Below the pieces are notes generated by a model. The model was not told the DNA's origin and did no database searches. It worked only from the letters and a program-made list of their open reading frames with translations. A program made the translations under genes and the position numbers. 64,000 bases of DNA from Pseudovibrio sp947494035. Its GTDB lineage: Bacteria > Pseudomonadota > Alphaproteobacteria > Rhizobiales > Stappiaceae. Location of the stretch: the NCBI GenBank assembly GCA_947494035.1, contig CANLTN010000023.1:1-64000 (forward strand), in the 5' to 3' direction. Below, piece after piece: positions 37,398 to 46,939 of this stretch; the first letter of the stretch is position 1, and the number at the start of each line of letters is the position of its first letter.

Positions 37398-39518
37398 TTA
37401 CTCAGCTGGCGGAATCTCTGAAACGGGTTTTCCTTTAGCAGCAGCAAGAGCCTCCATCACCTCTGCAGTGGTCAGTAGTTCGGGCAGAACAATTCCCTCT
37501 TGTGCAGCGGGCCCATAGACTGCGTTGAATGGAATTCCAAATCGGTGATGGCGGGACAGATAACGTGAGATCTTTTCGTCTGGTCTTGTCCAGTCGGCGC
37601 GCATAGCCGTCACATTATCTGCGGTAAGAGCCGAGCGAACTGGTTCACGATCCAGCACCAGAACTTTATTTGCTTTACAGGTCAGACACCAATCCGCAGT
37701 CACATCCACGAAGACGACCTGTCCTTGTGAGATCAGCGGTGCAATGTTGCTGCGATCAAACTCCACCCAATCCAGCAGTGATTGCTCTTGCAGCTGATCC
37801 TCTCGAGCCTGGGAAAGCGCCACAGGCACTGCCAACAACAGACCTGCCAAGACGCCGCTACCCAGAAAGCGTAGCCGTGCGGAGCCATGCCTCATGGACA
37901 GAACGGCAACCAATGCGAGGGCAAGTGTCAGAACCGTTAGGGATACTGTGAGACCCGCAACTCCGGTCAGGACCCAGAGCAACCAAAGAATGGTGCCGCT
38001 CAACATGAAGCCAAGAAAGACCTTCAGGAAAATCATCCAGCGACCGGGTTTGGGCAAGAATTTTACCAGTCCAGGTACAGCCGCGACGATCAGATAAGGC
38101 GCCGCTAAACCCAGTCCCAAGCTCGTAAACACAACGAAGATATCAATGGCCCTACCGGCTAGAGCAAATGCAATCGCTGTTCCCAGAAGTGGTGCGGAAC
38201 AAGGGGTCGCCAGAACTGCACCAAACAGCCCAGTGAAGAAGTCACCCCGATATCCCTGTCCCGCTTCTTTGTTGGAAAGCCAGGTCTGCAAGGAGGGTGG
38301 GAGCAGGATTTCAAACGCGCCGAACAGATTGCCAGAAAAGATGATCAGAACACCGGTCATCCCTGCAAGGAAAACTGGGTTTTGAAATTGCAGTCCCCAG
38401 CCAACAGCGATGCCCATGCGTTGTAGGGCAAAGAGCGCGAGAGCAAGTCCCCAAACAAAAACCATTACGCCGATTGCAGATGCGAGAAAACCACCGCGTA
38501 CTGCCGCGGTATTTTGGCCGTTAAACTTGAGCGCAGAGGTCAGTTTGATTGATAGAACCGGCAGTACACACGGCATGACATTTAAGATCAAACCACCAAG
38601 GAAGGCGATGACCACGATCCAGACCATTTCATCAACGCCGGGGACAACTGCATCGATACTAAAAGGCGGGGCCAATGCGGTGGTGACCAGATCAGGTTGC
38701 ACAGTAGATGCACGGTCAGGACCATCCGTGATAGTTACGGAAGGCACCTCAAATGTTGCTTCGTTGAAGGATAGAATGGGAAAGCGTGCCCATATTCTAG
38801 AATCGGCTTCACTTAGGCGAATATCGGGCTTACCAAGTGCTGTTCCCGCACCCAACTCAGGGAATACGTCTGGTTGTTTCAGCGTGTTTGTTGCGGCCAG
38901 ATCGACAATGAATTTGGTACGGTCTTCATCGATGAATGCACGCGCTGTTTCTACTCCGGCTTGATCTCCTTCAAGTGGTATCTTCTTCGCAAACTTTGCA
39001 ATCAAATCACCAGATGCCCGATCAATCTCTGAGCCCTTGGGAAGTGTCAGGGACAGATCGAGAGTTTGAGGAACACAGATATCCGAGCAAACCAGGACTG
39101 ACATTCTGGCGGCTAAAACCACAGCCTCGCCTGGATTGTCCAAGTGGACTTGAAGTGGGAAAACGACCTCGCCCTGATACCCGAAATTCTCAATCCCGAA
39201 TGCTGTAAAGCGGGTGGGCGCTGGCCACTCAAACTGCACATTTGCGACGTTTTGCGAGGCTGACCAATCAACCTGTGGCGGGATGCCGACCTCGCCAGGT
39301 GAGCGCCAATAGGTTTTCCATCCGTCATCAAGCTCTAGCTGAATGCCGGCGGAGAGTACCGCGGTGTCTTTTGGCACACCATTTTGAACAGTAAGAAGCC
39401 TCGCTTTGATCGCCGGTTTACTTACAATCTCTGAGGTGGCAGCAAGAGCACTATGCGAGAAAAGAGTAGCGAGACTTACAACTACGCAAGCTTTTAACAG
39501 CTTCTTGAACATCAACAT
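37398..39518 (-). CDS. DsbD/ScsB-type membrane thiol-disulphide reductase
   Basis: Carries electrons from cytoplasmic thioredoxin across the membrane to periplasmic disulphide partners. Order: signal peptide (FKKLLKACVVVSLATLFSHSALA), large N-terminal periplasmic domain of the ScsB/DsbC-like kind (about 30-290, with VLVCSDICVPQ), eight membrane helices (about 300-590, with NVMPCVLPVLSIK and ATPCSAPLLG cysteines), and a C-terminal thioredoxin domain with ADWCLTCKANK. ScsB proteins are linked to copper tolerance and to cytochrome c maturation. The start is taken at 39518; ATGs at 39542 and 39512 are also possible. Confidence 0.9.
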   Translation of the reverse strand: MLMFKKLLKACVVVSLATLFSHSALAATSEIVSKPAIKARLLTVQNGVPKDTAVLSAGIQLELDDGWKTYWRSPGEVGIPPQVDWSASQNVANVQFEWPAPTRFTAFGIENFGYQGEVVFPLQVHLDNPGEAVVLAARMSVLVCSDICVPQTLDLSLTLPKGSEIDRASGDLIAKFAKKIPLEGDQAGVETARAFIDEDRTKFIVDLAATNTLKQPDVFPELGAGTALGKPDIRLSEADSRIWARFPILSFNEATFEVPSVTITDGPDRASTVQPDLVTTALAPPFSIDAVVPGVDEMVWIVVIAFLGGLILNVMPCVLPVLSIKLTSALKFNGQNTAAVRGGFLASAIGVMVFVWGLALALFALQRMGIAVGWGLQFQNPVFLAGMTGVLIIFSGNLFGAFEILLPPSLQTWLSNKEAGQGYRGDFFTGLFGAVLATPCSAPLLGTAIAFALAGRAIDIFVVFTSLGLGLAAPYLIVAAVPGLVKFLPKPGRWMIFLKVFLGFMLSGTILWLLWVLTGVAGLTVSLTVLTLALALVAVLSMRHGSARLRFLGSGVLAGLLLAVPVALSQAREDQLQEQSLLDWVEFDRSNIAPLISQGQVVFVDVTADWCLTCKANKVLVLDREPVRSALTADNVTAMRADWTRPDEKISRYLSRHHRFGIPFNAVYGPAAQEGIVLPELLTTAEVMEALAAAKGKPVSEIPPAE

Positions 39519-39656
39519 TCTTAGAATCCAAAAGAGCATCACCTGCGAATACTATGGCAGAATGATCATGTTTTCGAAGTTGACTGAGGGGTGCAGCCTT
39601 GACTTCACGAAGAGAATTGTAAAATCAATACAACTAACTAGGGCACATGGGTCAAG

Positions 39657-39674
39657 GATACATTTCGATACATT
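39657..39674. promoter_or_regulatory. Direct repeat GATACATT in the divergent dsbD / small-protein promoter
   Basis: Two copies of GATACATT (39657-39664 and 39667-39674) repeat every ten bases, the spacing used by OmpR-family response regulators. The region lies between the divergent starts at 39518 and 39770. The half site resembles GATACAAA at 37321. Confidence 0.45.
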
Positions 39675-39769
39675 GTCCTAGTGCATTTTAATATTGTTTA
39701 ATGCTAATCTTATGCTTACTGGGAACATGCCGTCTCATGGGAGCGGTAAATGGGGTATCTGGAGACAAC

Positions 39770-40114
39770 ATGAGGCACGGGCTGTTAGCATACGTTTCTA
39801 GATTTGTTGTCTCCCTCGCGTTTCTGGCACTTCTTGTTGCAGGTGGTACTTACGATCACCCATTTGGAAATCAAACAGATCACGTTCATCACGGCGAAAG
39901 TTCACAGGATACTCCTCATTCCCATCCAGAACTCCAACGCTTCTCAGCCATTGATATAGAGGCCGTACACTGCGGAGCTAATCTCCTCGCATTAACGAGT
40001 GAAATCGGGATAGAAATTCCTCCGGACGATGAGTCTCTCCACTATTTTTCTTCACAAAACAGGCTCTCAAAAGTCAATGCCGTGGACCCTCCACCTCCAC
40101 GCTCCTTTTCTTAG
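39770..40114 (+). CDS. Small His-rich exported protein (DUF2946-like)
   Basis: A 114-residue protein with an N-terminal hydrophobic segment (SRFVVSLAFLALLVAGG). It then has the His-rich stretch YDHPFGNQTDHVHHGE and TPHSHPE, and ends DPPPPRSFS. Short His-rich exported proteins with a proline-rich end are common next to copper resistance genes. The start at 39770 has GGAGA upstream. First gene of the plus-strand run that leads to the cytochromes and the oxidase. Confidence 0.65.
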   Translation: MRHGLLAYVSRFVVSLAFLALLVAGGTYDHPFGNQTDHVHHGESSQDTPHSHPELQRFSAIDIEAVHCGANLLALTSEIGIEIPPDDESLHYFSSQNRLSKVNAVDPPPPRSFS

Positions 40115-40168
40115 TCGTTCTTAGGGCAACTATGCCCTTTCAAAAAACTGGGATTGGGAGTGAACTAA

Positions 40169-40756
40169 ATGAAGTTATTGGTGACTATTGCGTCTAGTGC
40201 ATTGGTTGTATCGAGCGTCGCAGGTGCGATAGCTCATAGCGGAGCAACAGGCGTCGTAAAAGAGCGCATGGTGGCGATGGGTGCCATGGGAAAAGCCATG
40301 AAGTCACTTGCAGGGATGATGCGTGGTGATAGCACGTATGATGCGGAAACGGTCCGCAACAGCGTAGCAGTGCTGCAATCTCATTCTGGTGAGGCACTGA
40401 CAGCGCTTTTCCCCAAAGGCAGCATCAGTGGGCCTTCAGAAGCCTTGCCCGCAATCTGGTCAAATTGGCAAGAATTTGAAGATCTTTCTGAGAAGCTAGG
40501 GCTTTACGCAACAGCATTGGGCCGTGCCTCTGACAAGGAGCTACAGCAGCCAGCTTCTGGTTCCGGCATGAATGCACAAATTATGATGGGCAATGGCGGA
40601 ATGATGGGCCAAGGGATGATAAGTCAGGGCATGATGGGAACCCAGTCCATGGAACCTGATCCTGATAGGCTCGCTCAAATGCCCATGCAAGCTTTGTTCA
40701 ACATGACGGCTCAAACCTGCTCTGTGTGCCATACCAAATTCCGCGTTGAGAAGTGA
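40169..40756 (+). CDS. Cytochrome c' with Met-rich insertion
   Basis: Exported cytochrome c' of 195 residues: signal peptide to about residue 22, four-helix-bundle sequence, and the haem site CSVCH (184-188) near the C-terminus as in the family. Just before the last helix there is an insertion with about ten methionines (MNAQIMMGNGGMMGQGM and following MMGTQSM). Normal cytochromes c' are about 125-150 residues and lack it. Met-rich runs bind Cu(I) in CueO and CopA-type proteins. The GGGAG ribosome site is good. Confidence 0.88.
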   Translation: MKLLVTIASSALVVSSVAGAIAHSGATGVVKERMVAMGAMGKAMKSLAGMMRGDSTYDAETVRNSVAVLQSHSGEALTALFPKGSISGPSEALPAIWSNWQEFEDLSEKLGLYATALGRASDKELQQPASGSGMNAQIMMGNGGMMGQGMISQGMMGTQSMEPDPDRLAQMPMQALFNMTAQTCSVCHTKFRVEK

Positions 40757-40762
40757 TAGAAG

Positions 40763-41653
40763 ATGCGTATTTGGCTTCTGGGTGCGATGCCCTCTCTTGC
40801 GTTAGCTGGAGCGGGCTTTGCGGCGTTGGTTTATTGGCCCATTGGGTTAGAGCCCAAATTATCTGCAATCGAGGGTGATGTTCAAAAAGGCGCCTATCTG
40901 GCCAGAATGTCAGGTTGCATTGTCTGTCATACAGATACGAAGAATGGTGGCAAGCCGTTAGCGGGAGGAACTGAGCTGCCAACAGATTTTGGTCGTTTTT
41001 ACTCTCCCAATTTGACAACAGATGCCAAAGCGGGAATCGGATCATGGTCTATCGAGGAATTTGCAAAGGCTGTGCGACAAGGCATATCGCCTGAGGGCGA
41101 ACCTTACTATCCATCCTTCCCCTACATGTTCTACTCGGGGTTTTCTGATCAGGATATCGCTGATCTGTGGGCGGCATTTCAAACAGTCCCGGCAGTGTCT
41201 GAGCCATCAAGACCACATGACATGATGCCCCCTTTCAACTTCAGGGCAGGTTTAAAGCTTTGGCGAGGTCTCTACTTCAAACCAGAGGGTTTTGTCTCGG
41301 AGCCAGCCAAGAGTGCGGCATGGAATCGAGGCAAATATATCGTCGAGGGGCCAGCTCACTGTGGCGCATGTCATACGCCCCGCAATGTACTGGGCGCACG
41401 AAAAACAGAGTTTGCCTTGAGCGGTGCAGATCAACTGCCCGGTGGTGGCAGCGCACCTGCAATCACAAGCGACAAGCTGAAGGCAAATGGCTGGACTGTA
41501 AGTTCGCTCAAGTACGCATTGCAGACCGGATTGATGCCTGATGGCGACGTTTTTGGCGGCTCAATGGGCAAAGTAGTTCGCAATGAGACCGCTTTTCTCA
41601 CGGAACAAGACCGTGAGGCTATAGCAATTTATTTGCTGGAAGGAAGCAACTAA
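40763..41653 (+). CDS. Dihaem cytochrome c
   Basis: A 296-residue protein with one N-terminal membrane helix and two haem sites, CIVCH (52-56) and CGACH (200-204). The layout resembles the cytochrome subunits that take electrons from periplasmic dehydrogenases. It starts six bases after the cytochrome c' and ends four bases before the multicopper oxidase, so the three are one transcription unit. It is the obvious electron partner of the oxidase. Confidence 0.9.
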   Translation: MRIWLLGAMPSLALAGAGFAALVYWPIGLEPKLSAIEGDVQKGAYLARMSGCIVCHTDTKNGGKPLAGGTELPTDFGRFYSPNLTTDAKAGIGSWSIEEFAKAVRQGISPEGEPYYPSFPYMFYSGFSDQDIADLWAAFQTVPAVSEPSRPHDMMPPFNFRAGLKLWRGLYFKPEGFVSEPAKSAAWNRGKYIVEGPAHCGACHTPRNVLGARKTEFALSGADQLPGGGSAPAITSDKLKANGWTVSSLKYALQTGLMPDGDVFGGSMGKVVRNETAFLTEQDREAIAIYLLEGSN

Positions 41654-41657
41654 GAAA

Positions 41658-43052
41658 ATGATCACACGCAGACGTTTACTTGGAGTTGCGGGAGCAAGCA
41701 GCGTGCTTGCGACCGCTCCTTCTCTGTTTGATATAGCCTTCGCTGCGGATGGTTACATCAACATCACAGCTGGCCCTTCGAAGACAAATCTCATCAATGC
41801 AGATACGGTAGCCTCCGATCTGTGGCTTTACGATAACTCCACCCCAGGCCCCGAAATCAGGGCAACGGGTGGGGACCGCATCAAGGTGCGCCTCATCAAC
41901 AATCTGGAAGAACCAACGTCGATCCATTGGCATGGACTTCGAATTGCAAATGAAATGGATGGCGTTTCTGGTCTGACTCAAGAACCGGTCATGCCCGGAG
42001 AGCAGTTTGAGTATGACTTTGTAGTCCCTGATGCAGGCACGTTCTGGTATCACGCGCATAACAAGAGCTGGAGTCAGGTCGCACGCGGCCTTTATGGACC
42101 TTTGATCGTTGATGAAAAAAAGCCGTCCTTCGACAAGGAGCATGACCTCACACTTGTGATCGACGATTGGCGCGTGAAAAACGACGGCAGTTTTGATGCT
42201 GAGAGTCTTGGCAACTTAATGGACTGGAGTCACGGCGGACGACTGGGTAACTGGCTGACCGTGAATGGAGAGAGCCGCCCGACCCTCGAGCTGAAACGAG
42301 GAGAAGCTTACAGACTGCGCCTCATTAATGCTGCAAATGCACGAATATTTGATCTTGATCCCAACCGCTTCGGTGCAAAAATTCTGGCCTATGACGGGCA
42401 GCCTTTAGAGGACGTGACCGCTCCACTTTACGCTCCTATGTTGTTAGGGCCTGCGCAACGCCTTGATTTGGTCGTCATCCCAGAAGAGGACTTCGCGCTC
42501 GAAGAGCTATCCGGCGACAGGCCGTTTGAGTTCGCCTACTTCCAGATAAAGGATGGTCCAGGCACCGCAGAACCTGTTCGCTACCCCCGCCCCAACCCAC
42601 TGCCAGAACCTGAGCTGGATAAAGCCAAGGTTTTTGAGATTGATATGACGGGTGGCGCCATGGGGCGGTTCACCGAGACCGTTTACAAAGGGCAAGTGCT
42701 ATCCAACGAAGATATGCGCCAAACAGGTCAGATCTGGGCCTTTAATGGTATTGCAAATTTAGCAGATGATCCATTCTTCTTGGTGGAACAAGGTGAAACC
42801 GTCGTTTTGACCGTTAAGAACGACACCGCATTCGCGCACGCCATGCACGTCCACGGTCACCATTTTCGGGTCATCGAACGATCGGGAGCAACAGTTGATG
42901 ACGGCAAGCCTTGGCGGGATACATTTCTCATCGGCCCTGACCAGCTCGTAAAAATCGCGTTTGTGGCTGATAATCCGGGCAAATGGTTGTTTCATTGTCA
43001 TATGCTAGAACATGCAGCCGCAGGCATGAATACGTGGTTTCAAGTCGGATGA
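41658..43052 (+). CDS. Multicopper oxidase (three-domain, Tat-exported)
   Basis: A 464-residue oxidase with a twin-arginine signal (MITRRRLLGVAGAS). Copper ligands are complete: HWHG at 90-93, WYHAH at about 130, HAMHVHGHH from 394, and HCHMLEHAAAGM from 446, with cysteine and axial methionine of the type 1 site. It should oxidise Cu(I), phenols or a cytochrome with reduction of oxygen to water. It lacks the Met-rich segment of CueO, which is found in its cytochrome c' neighbour. Confidence 0.92.
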   Translation: MITRRRLLGVAGASSVLATAPSLFDIAFAADGYINITAGPSKTNLINADTVASDLWLYDNSTPGPEIRATGGDRIKVRLINNLEEPTSIHWHGLRIANEMDGVSGLTQEPVMPGEQFEYDFVVPDAGTFWYHAHNKSWSQVARGLYGPLIVDEKKPSFDKEHDLTLVIDDWRVKNDGSFDAESLGNLMDWSHGGRLGNWLTVNGESRPTLELKRGEAYRLRLINAANARIFDLDPNRFGAKILAYDGQPLEDVTAPLYAPMLLGPAQRLDLVVIPEEDFALEELSGDRPFEFAYFQIKDGPGTAEPVRYPRPNPLPEPELDKAKVFEIDMTGGAMGRFTETVYKGQVLSNEDMRQTGQIWAFNGIANLADDPFFLVEQGETVVLTVKNDTAFAHAMHVHGHHFRVIERSGATVDDGKPWRDTFLIGPDQLVKIAFVADNPGKWLFHCHMLEHAAAGMNTWFQVG

Positions 43053-43115
43053 GGATAACGCAGTTGTGCTCAATTTAATCTGGATTTGCGATAATCTTTA
43101 AGGTAGTTTCTACGC

Positions 43116-43469
43116 ATGCGTATTTGGGTTATTTCACTTTTGATATTGTTATTTTCAGGGATCTCTACGGTTCCTGCCTTTAGCGTTGAGCAGAGTGATA
43201 CCAATGACATCGCGTTGAGCTCATTCGTTAGGGTAGAAGCTCCTGTCCTCACCCAAAGTGTATACTCGCACCACGACAAATGCTGTAGCAACTCCGGTGA
43301 TAAAGCCAGTTCTGCGAAGGTTTCTAACTGTGCAGCAGATTGCACCTCGTTGGTTATCGACAACACAGAGTTTGTCTTTCAAACAAGCATTGAGCTTGAG
43401 ACTACACCGATATCCGTATTCTCGACGGTTATTGTCTATCCCAAAGAGCAACCACCCAAATTCAGCTGA
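43116..43469 (+). CDS. Small Cys/His-containing exported protein
   Basis: A 117-residue hypothetical protein with a signal peptide (MRIWVISLLILLFSGISTVPAFS). The mature part carries SHHDKCCSNSGD and SNCAADC, five cysteines next to a His pair. It may bind metal or be a substrate of the nearby thiol-redox proteins. No family recognised. An AAGG site lies 14 bases upstream. Confidence 0.55.
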   Translation: MRIWVISLLILLFSGISTVPAFSVEQSDTNDIALSSFVRVEAPVLTQSVYSHHDKCCSNSGDKASSAKVSNCAADCTSLVIDNTEFVFQTSIELETTPISVFSTVIVYPKEQPPKFS

Positions 43470-43718
43470 AGCTTCAGAACCGGAATAACGGATCGATGAC
43501 CGTATTTCGGCCAAGTCAACTGATGGGAAGTGGTTGCCCTATGCATCCCTGAACATTGCTACCACGGCTCGCATAACAGCGAGACATCCAGCGTGAGACG
43601 CAGATGCTGGTAACAATCCGTTCTGTTGAACTTCCCATTTTCAAATCGCAGGATGCCCGACCGCATCAACACGACAAATGTCGGCGGGCACAAGCAGATA
43701 GAAGATGGATCTTTCTCA

Positions 43719-44024
43719 ATGACTACTCAACAGCCACATGCAACAGGCAAAGCTTTGGTCCCTCAAGTCAGCACCATGCAGGCCCAGCAATCTCCGCTAC
43801 GCAAGCTCATGTCAGGGCACAACCTCATGATGATGGCCTGCTGTGCGGCGATGGCAGTTGGTACAGGCGTACTTTTCGCGAGCGCGCCAGCTGGCCAGTC
43901 TGTCGGGCAAACACTGCTTTTAGCTGCGCCGCTGGTGGGCTGCCTTGGCATGCATCTGGTAATGCATCGTTTCATGGGCAAGTCATGCCACTCCAACTCA
44001 AAACAAGAGCCCAAGAACGACTAA
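43719..44024 (+). CDS. Small membrane protein rich in Met, Cys and His
   Basis: A 101-residue protein. Its single or double membrane segment holds SGHNLMMMACCAAMAVG and LGMHLVMHRFMGKSCHS, so Met, Cys and His lie in and beside the membrane as in DUF2933-like proteins of copper clusters. The start at 43719 (MTTQQPH) is preferred to an upstream one at 43626. No function is established. Confidence 0.6.
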   Translation: MTTQQPHATGKALVPQVSTMQAQQSPLRKLMSGHNLMMMACCAAMAVGTGVLFASAPAGQSVGQTLLLAAPLVGCLGMHLVMHRFMGKSCHSNSKQEPKND

Positions 44025-44105
44025 CTAATGTTGGTCGTCCTGCCTCTGGATCGCGTCTGCGCATTTTGCGACAGACACGTTTAACGACAGGTCACAAAAC
44101 CTAAC

Positions 44106-44771
44106 ATGACAGTATTATCAAGAAGAACTTTTGTTGCTGGATCGGCGAGCCTTACAGGGCTCGCCGTGAGCGGTTGCGTGTCAAAAACCGCAGTACCGGA
44201 AAAGACACCGCTCTCGCAGGACATTACGTATATTTCAATGTACAGGGCAATGCCTGAGGAACGTTTCCCTCTTCCGGCGATCAATCCGAGCAAAATACCC
44301 GAGAAATTCTATCGCCAGCAGGTCGATTACAGAACATCTGAGCCAGCAGGATCCCTGGTGGTCGATACCAGTGAGTTTTTCCTCTATCTTGTTCAGGAAA
44401 ACGGCAAGGCAATGCGCTACGGTGTTGGTCTAGGACGCGCCGGGTTTGAATGGTCAGGCCGTGCATCGATTGCCCGAAAAGCTGCCTGGCCCAAGTGGAC
44501 ACCTCCTGACGAGATGATCAAGCGGGAGCCAGAGCTGGAAAAATGGAGCTGGCGTAACGGGGGCATGCCTCCTGGCCTTGAGAACCCGCTTGGCGCGCGC
44601 GCCCTCTACATCTATCAGGACAACAAAGACACGCTCTACCGTCTTCATGGTACGGCTGAATACTGGACCATCGGGAAGGCTGTTTCCAGCGGATGCGTGC
44701 GGTTAATGAATCAAGACATCATTGATCTTTACCAGCGCGTACCCATTGGCTCCCCAATATTGGTGCTTTGA
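44106..44771 (+). CDS. L,D-transpeptidase (YkuD)
   Basis: A 221-residue cell-wall cross-linking enzyme. The N-terminus has both a twin-arginine-like start (LSRRTFVAGS) and a lipobox (AVSGC). The catalytic block HGTAEYWTIG, then SSGCVRL with the catalytic cysteine, lies near residues 183-202. Such enzymes make 3-3 peptidoglycan links or attach proteins. They are sensitive to copper in other bacteria because the catalytic cysteine binds Cu(I), which may explain the location among copper genes (inference). Confidence 0.9.
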   Translation: MTVLSRRTFVAGSASLTGLAVSGCVSKTAVPEKTPLSQDITYISMYRAMPEERFPLPAINPSKIPEKFYRQQVDYRTSEPAGSLVVDTSEFFLYLVQENGKAMRYGVGLGRAGFEWSGRASIARKAAWPKWTPPDEMIKREPELEKWSWRNGGMPPGLENPLGARALYIYQDNKDTLYRLHGTAEYWTIGKAVSSGCVRLMNQDIIDLYQRVPIGSPILVL

Positions 44772-44773
44772 AA

Positions 44774-45259
44774 ATGAACTCAGGAAAAAAAGTACTTCTG
44801 CTCGCTGGTCTGCTTGCAATCGTCGGTGTGGCTTCAGCAGTTTATTTCTATGCCAATGACCGGCAAGAAGTAGCAATGCTGCGTCCGTACGACCAAGCAC
44901 TGATCACTCAGGGAGCAGACGTATACGCCCAAAATTGCGCATCCTGTCATGGTGCAAACCTAGAAGGCGAACCTGACTGGAAAACTGCGAAGTCCGATGG
45001 TTCGCTTCCAGCACCACCGCATGACGAAACCGGCCACACCTGGCACCACGATGATGACTTGCTCTTTCGGATCACCAAGTTCGGAACGGCAAAAGCTGCT
45101 GGTCTCGATGACCTGAATTCAAACATGCCTGCATTTGAAGACACACTGAGTGATGAAGAGATCATCGCGGTTCTCTCGTGGATCAAAGCCCAATGGCCCG
45201 AAGAAATGCAGAAGCGCCACGACGAAATGAATGAACGCACAAGGAGTTTGCGTAAATGA
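44774..45259 (+). CDS. Membrane-anchored cytochrome c
   Basis: A 161-residue monohaem cytochrome with an N-terminal membrane helix (KKVLLLAGLLAIVGVASAVYFYA) and CASCHG at about residue 54. Histidine-rich HDETGHTWHHDDDLLF follows. The start is at ATG 44774; a TTG at 44768 that overlaps the transpeptidase stop is possible. Its stop overlaps the next start (ATGA). Confidence 0.88.
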   Translation: MNSGKKVLLLAGLLAIVGVASAVYFYANDRQEVAMLRPYDQALITQGADVYAQNCASCHGANLEGEPDWKTAKSDGSLPAPPHDETGHTWHHDDDLLFRITKFGTAKAAGLDDLNSNMPAFEDTLSDEEIIAVLSWIKAQWPEEMQKRHDEMNERTRSLRK

Positions 45260-45990
45260 TATCACTATCCCGTAATTTCTTTATTTTTTTCATAGCTTTA
45301 TTCATGTCGGGGATCAGTGCTTTTGCGCAATCCACTACGCCGTTGTCCGAGGAACGCATCAAGGAACTGGCTCTGGAGGCGATCCTTGAAAACCCGACGG
45401 TGATTGAAGAAGCAATTCAACGATTGCAGCTTATGAGACAGGCGCAGGCACAGGTCGGGATCAAGGCTACAATCGAGCAGCGCAGAGATCTTCTTGTCAA
45501 TGATGCTAATGCACCTGTTCTCGGTAATCCTCAAGGCGATGTTACCATTGTCGAGTTCTTTGACTACAACTGTCCATACTGCAAACGCGCCAAACCAGAA
45601 CTCGAAGCCTTGCTGAAATCAGATAGCAATGTTCGGTTCGTATTCAGAGAGTGGCCGATCCTCGGTGAAGGCTCTGTATTTGCTGCAAGAGCAGCCTTGG
45701 CTTCCAGAAAGCAAGGCAAGTACGAGAACTTTCATTGGGCTCTCATGGGCTTCAAGGGCCGCATTGATAAAAACTCAGTCATGAAGATTGCACAGGACGC
45801 GGGACTTGATGTGGACCAACTGAAGACCGACATGGATGATCCAGCAATCGCAGCACACATCCAGTTATCCATGCAACTGGCTCAGGAGCTTAACATAACC
45901 GGTACGCCAGCGTTTGTTATTGGAGATGATGTTTATCCCGGATTGCGGACGCAAGAAGAACTTGCTGAAATAATCGCCGCGAACAGATAA
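45256..45990 (+). CDS. DsbA-family thiol-disulphide protein
   Basis: Periplasmic thioredoxin-fold protein of 244 residues. Signal peptide to about residue 23, a helical N-terminal part (LSEERIKELALEAILENPTVI) and the redox site NCPYCKRAKPE; the cis-proline is in ITGTPAFVIGDDVYPG. Homologues of this layout (Com1/ScsC-like) pair with ScsB. AAGGAG lies before the ATG. With the DsbD-like protein it forms a thiol pathway for the cytochromes or oxidase. Confidence 0.9.
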   Translation: MISLSRNFFIFFIALFMSGISAFAQSTTPLSEERIKELALEAILENPTVIEEAIQRLQLMRQAQAQVGIKATIEQRRDLLVNDANAPVLGNPQGDVTIVEFFDYNCPYCKRAKPELEALLKSDSNVRFVFREWPILGEGSVFAARAALASRKQGKYENFHWALMGFKGRIDKNSVMKIAQDAGLDVDQLKTDMDDPAIAAHIQLSMQLAQELNITGTPAFVIGDDVYPGLRTQEELAEIIAANR

Positions 45991-46105
45991 TTGATGAATA
46001 AGAGCTAGGGCGGCAAGTTAATGAATTGTCGTCCTATCCAACCCAACGCCTCTCTCTTCCGAACCACTTTGAAGCACATAGATTGAGTGCCACAGAAGTG
46101 TTGTG

Positions 46106-46939
46106 TTACGGGCTTAAAGATGGAGGGAGCGGCGGGGCCTCTGCCATCAATAGGATCTCAACCCTCCGGTTCGCGATAAGGTTAGGATCATTGGGGAAGA
46201 GCGGCTCAATATCGGCCTTTCCGGTTACTCCGAAAAACTGGTCATGCGGCACACCAAATTCTGACAGGATATACCGTACAACGTTAGCGCGGTCGGCTGA
46301 CAGGTCCCAGGTCGAGTATGGAGTTAAGGCCGTTTTCTGTCCGCTTGTTGTGTGCCCTGTAACGTGAATTCGGTTTGGCAACCGCGCAAGGATTGGTGCC
46401 AGTTTTGCCAGTAGGCGCCGTGTTGTTTCATAAGGGTACTTCGAGCCTTCCCTGAACATTGCCTGGCCTTCTTGATCCATCAGTAAGATGTTTAAGCCTT
46501 CTTCTGTTTCCTCGAAGACAATGTTGTTTGACACCTCAGCAATCTCAGGAAGCTCTTGCAGGGCCTGTCGTAAGGATACAGCAGCAGTCGCAAATTGCCT
46601 TGTCTTTTCAATGTTGGACCTTAAGTTGCTTGGAGTGTTCGCTTCAGATCGTTGATCACGCTGTTCCTGCGAGATCTCGGCTTCCAACTTCTTCGGAGAC
46701 TGACGTACCTCTGGAAGAAGGCTACCCTCATTTTCGAGTGTTCCCCTTTTCCGAGATTCGTCAGTAACGCCAAAAGCCTCTTGAATGGAACCGGCAACAA
46801 CTTGTAACTTTTCGTTGTCTTGTATTGAAAATGAAATGATCAAAACGAAAAATACAACTAGCAGAGACATTAGGTCCGCATAGGTCAACAGCCAAGCCGG
46901 AACACCTCTCTTTCCTTTTTCTCTTCTGTGCCTCATCAT
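46106..46939 (-). CDS. MotB/OmpA-domain protein without a MotA partner
   Basis: A 277-residue inner-membrane protein. One N-terminal helix with the ion-binding aspartate (LLTYADLMSLLVVFFVLIISFS), a coiled linker, then an OmpA/MotB peptidoglycan-binding domain (HVTGHTTSG, WDLSADRANVVRYIL, NRRVEILL). MotB-like proteins need a MotA/ExbB-type channel partner. None is in the window except a possible 30-residue remnant at 46936-47028. It is 110 bases downstream of ccmI on the same strand. Confidence 0.85.
   Translation of the reverse strand: MMRHRREKGKRGVPAWLLTYADLMSLLVVFFVLIISFSIQDNEKLQVVAGSIQEAFGVTDESRKRGTLENEGSLLPEVRQSPKKLEAEISQEQRDQRSEANTPSNLRSNIEKTRQFATAAVSLRQALQELPEIAEVSNNIVFEETEEGLNILLMDQEGQAMFREGSKYPYETTRRLLAKLAPILARLPNRIHVTGHTTSGQKTALTPYSTWDLSADRANVVRYILSEFGVPHDQFFGVTGKADIEPLFPNDPNLIANRRVEILLMAEAPPLPPSLSP

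Noticed and set aside
38410..38964. 184-codon frame antisense to the DsbD-like gene
   Set aside because: Shadow frame with no signal or domain.
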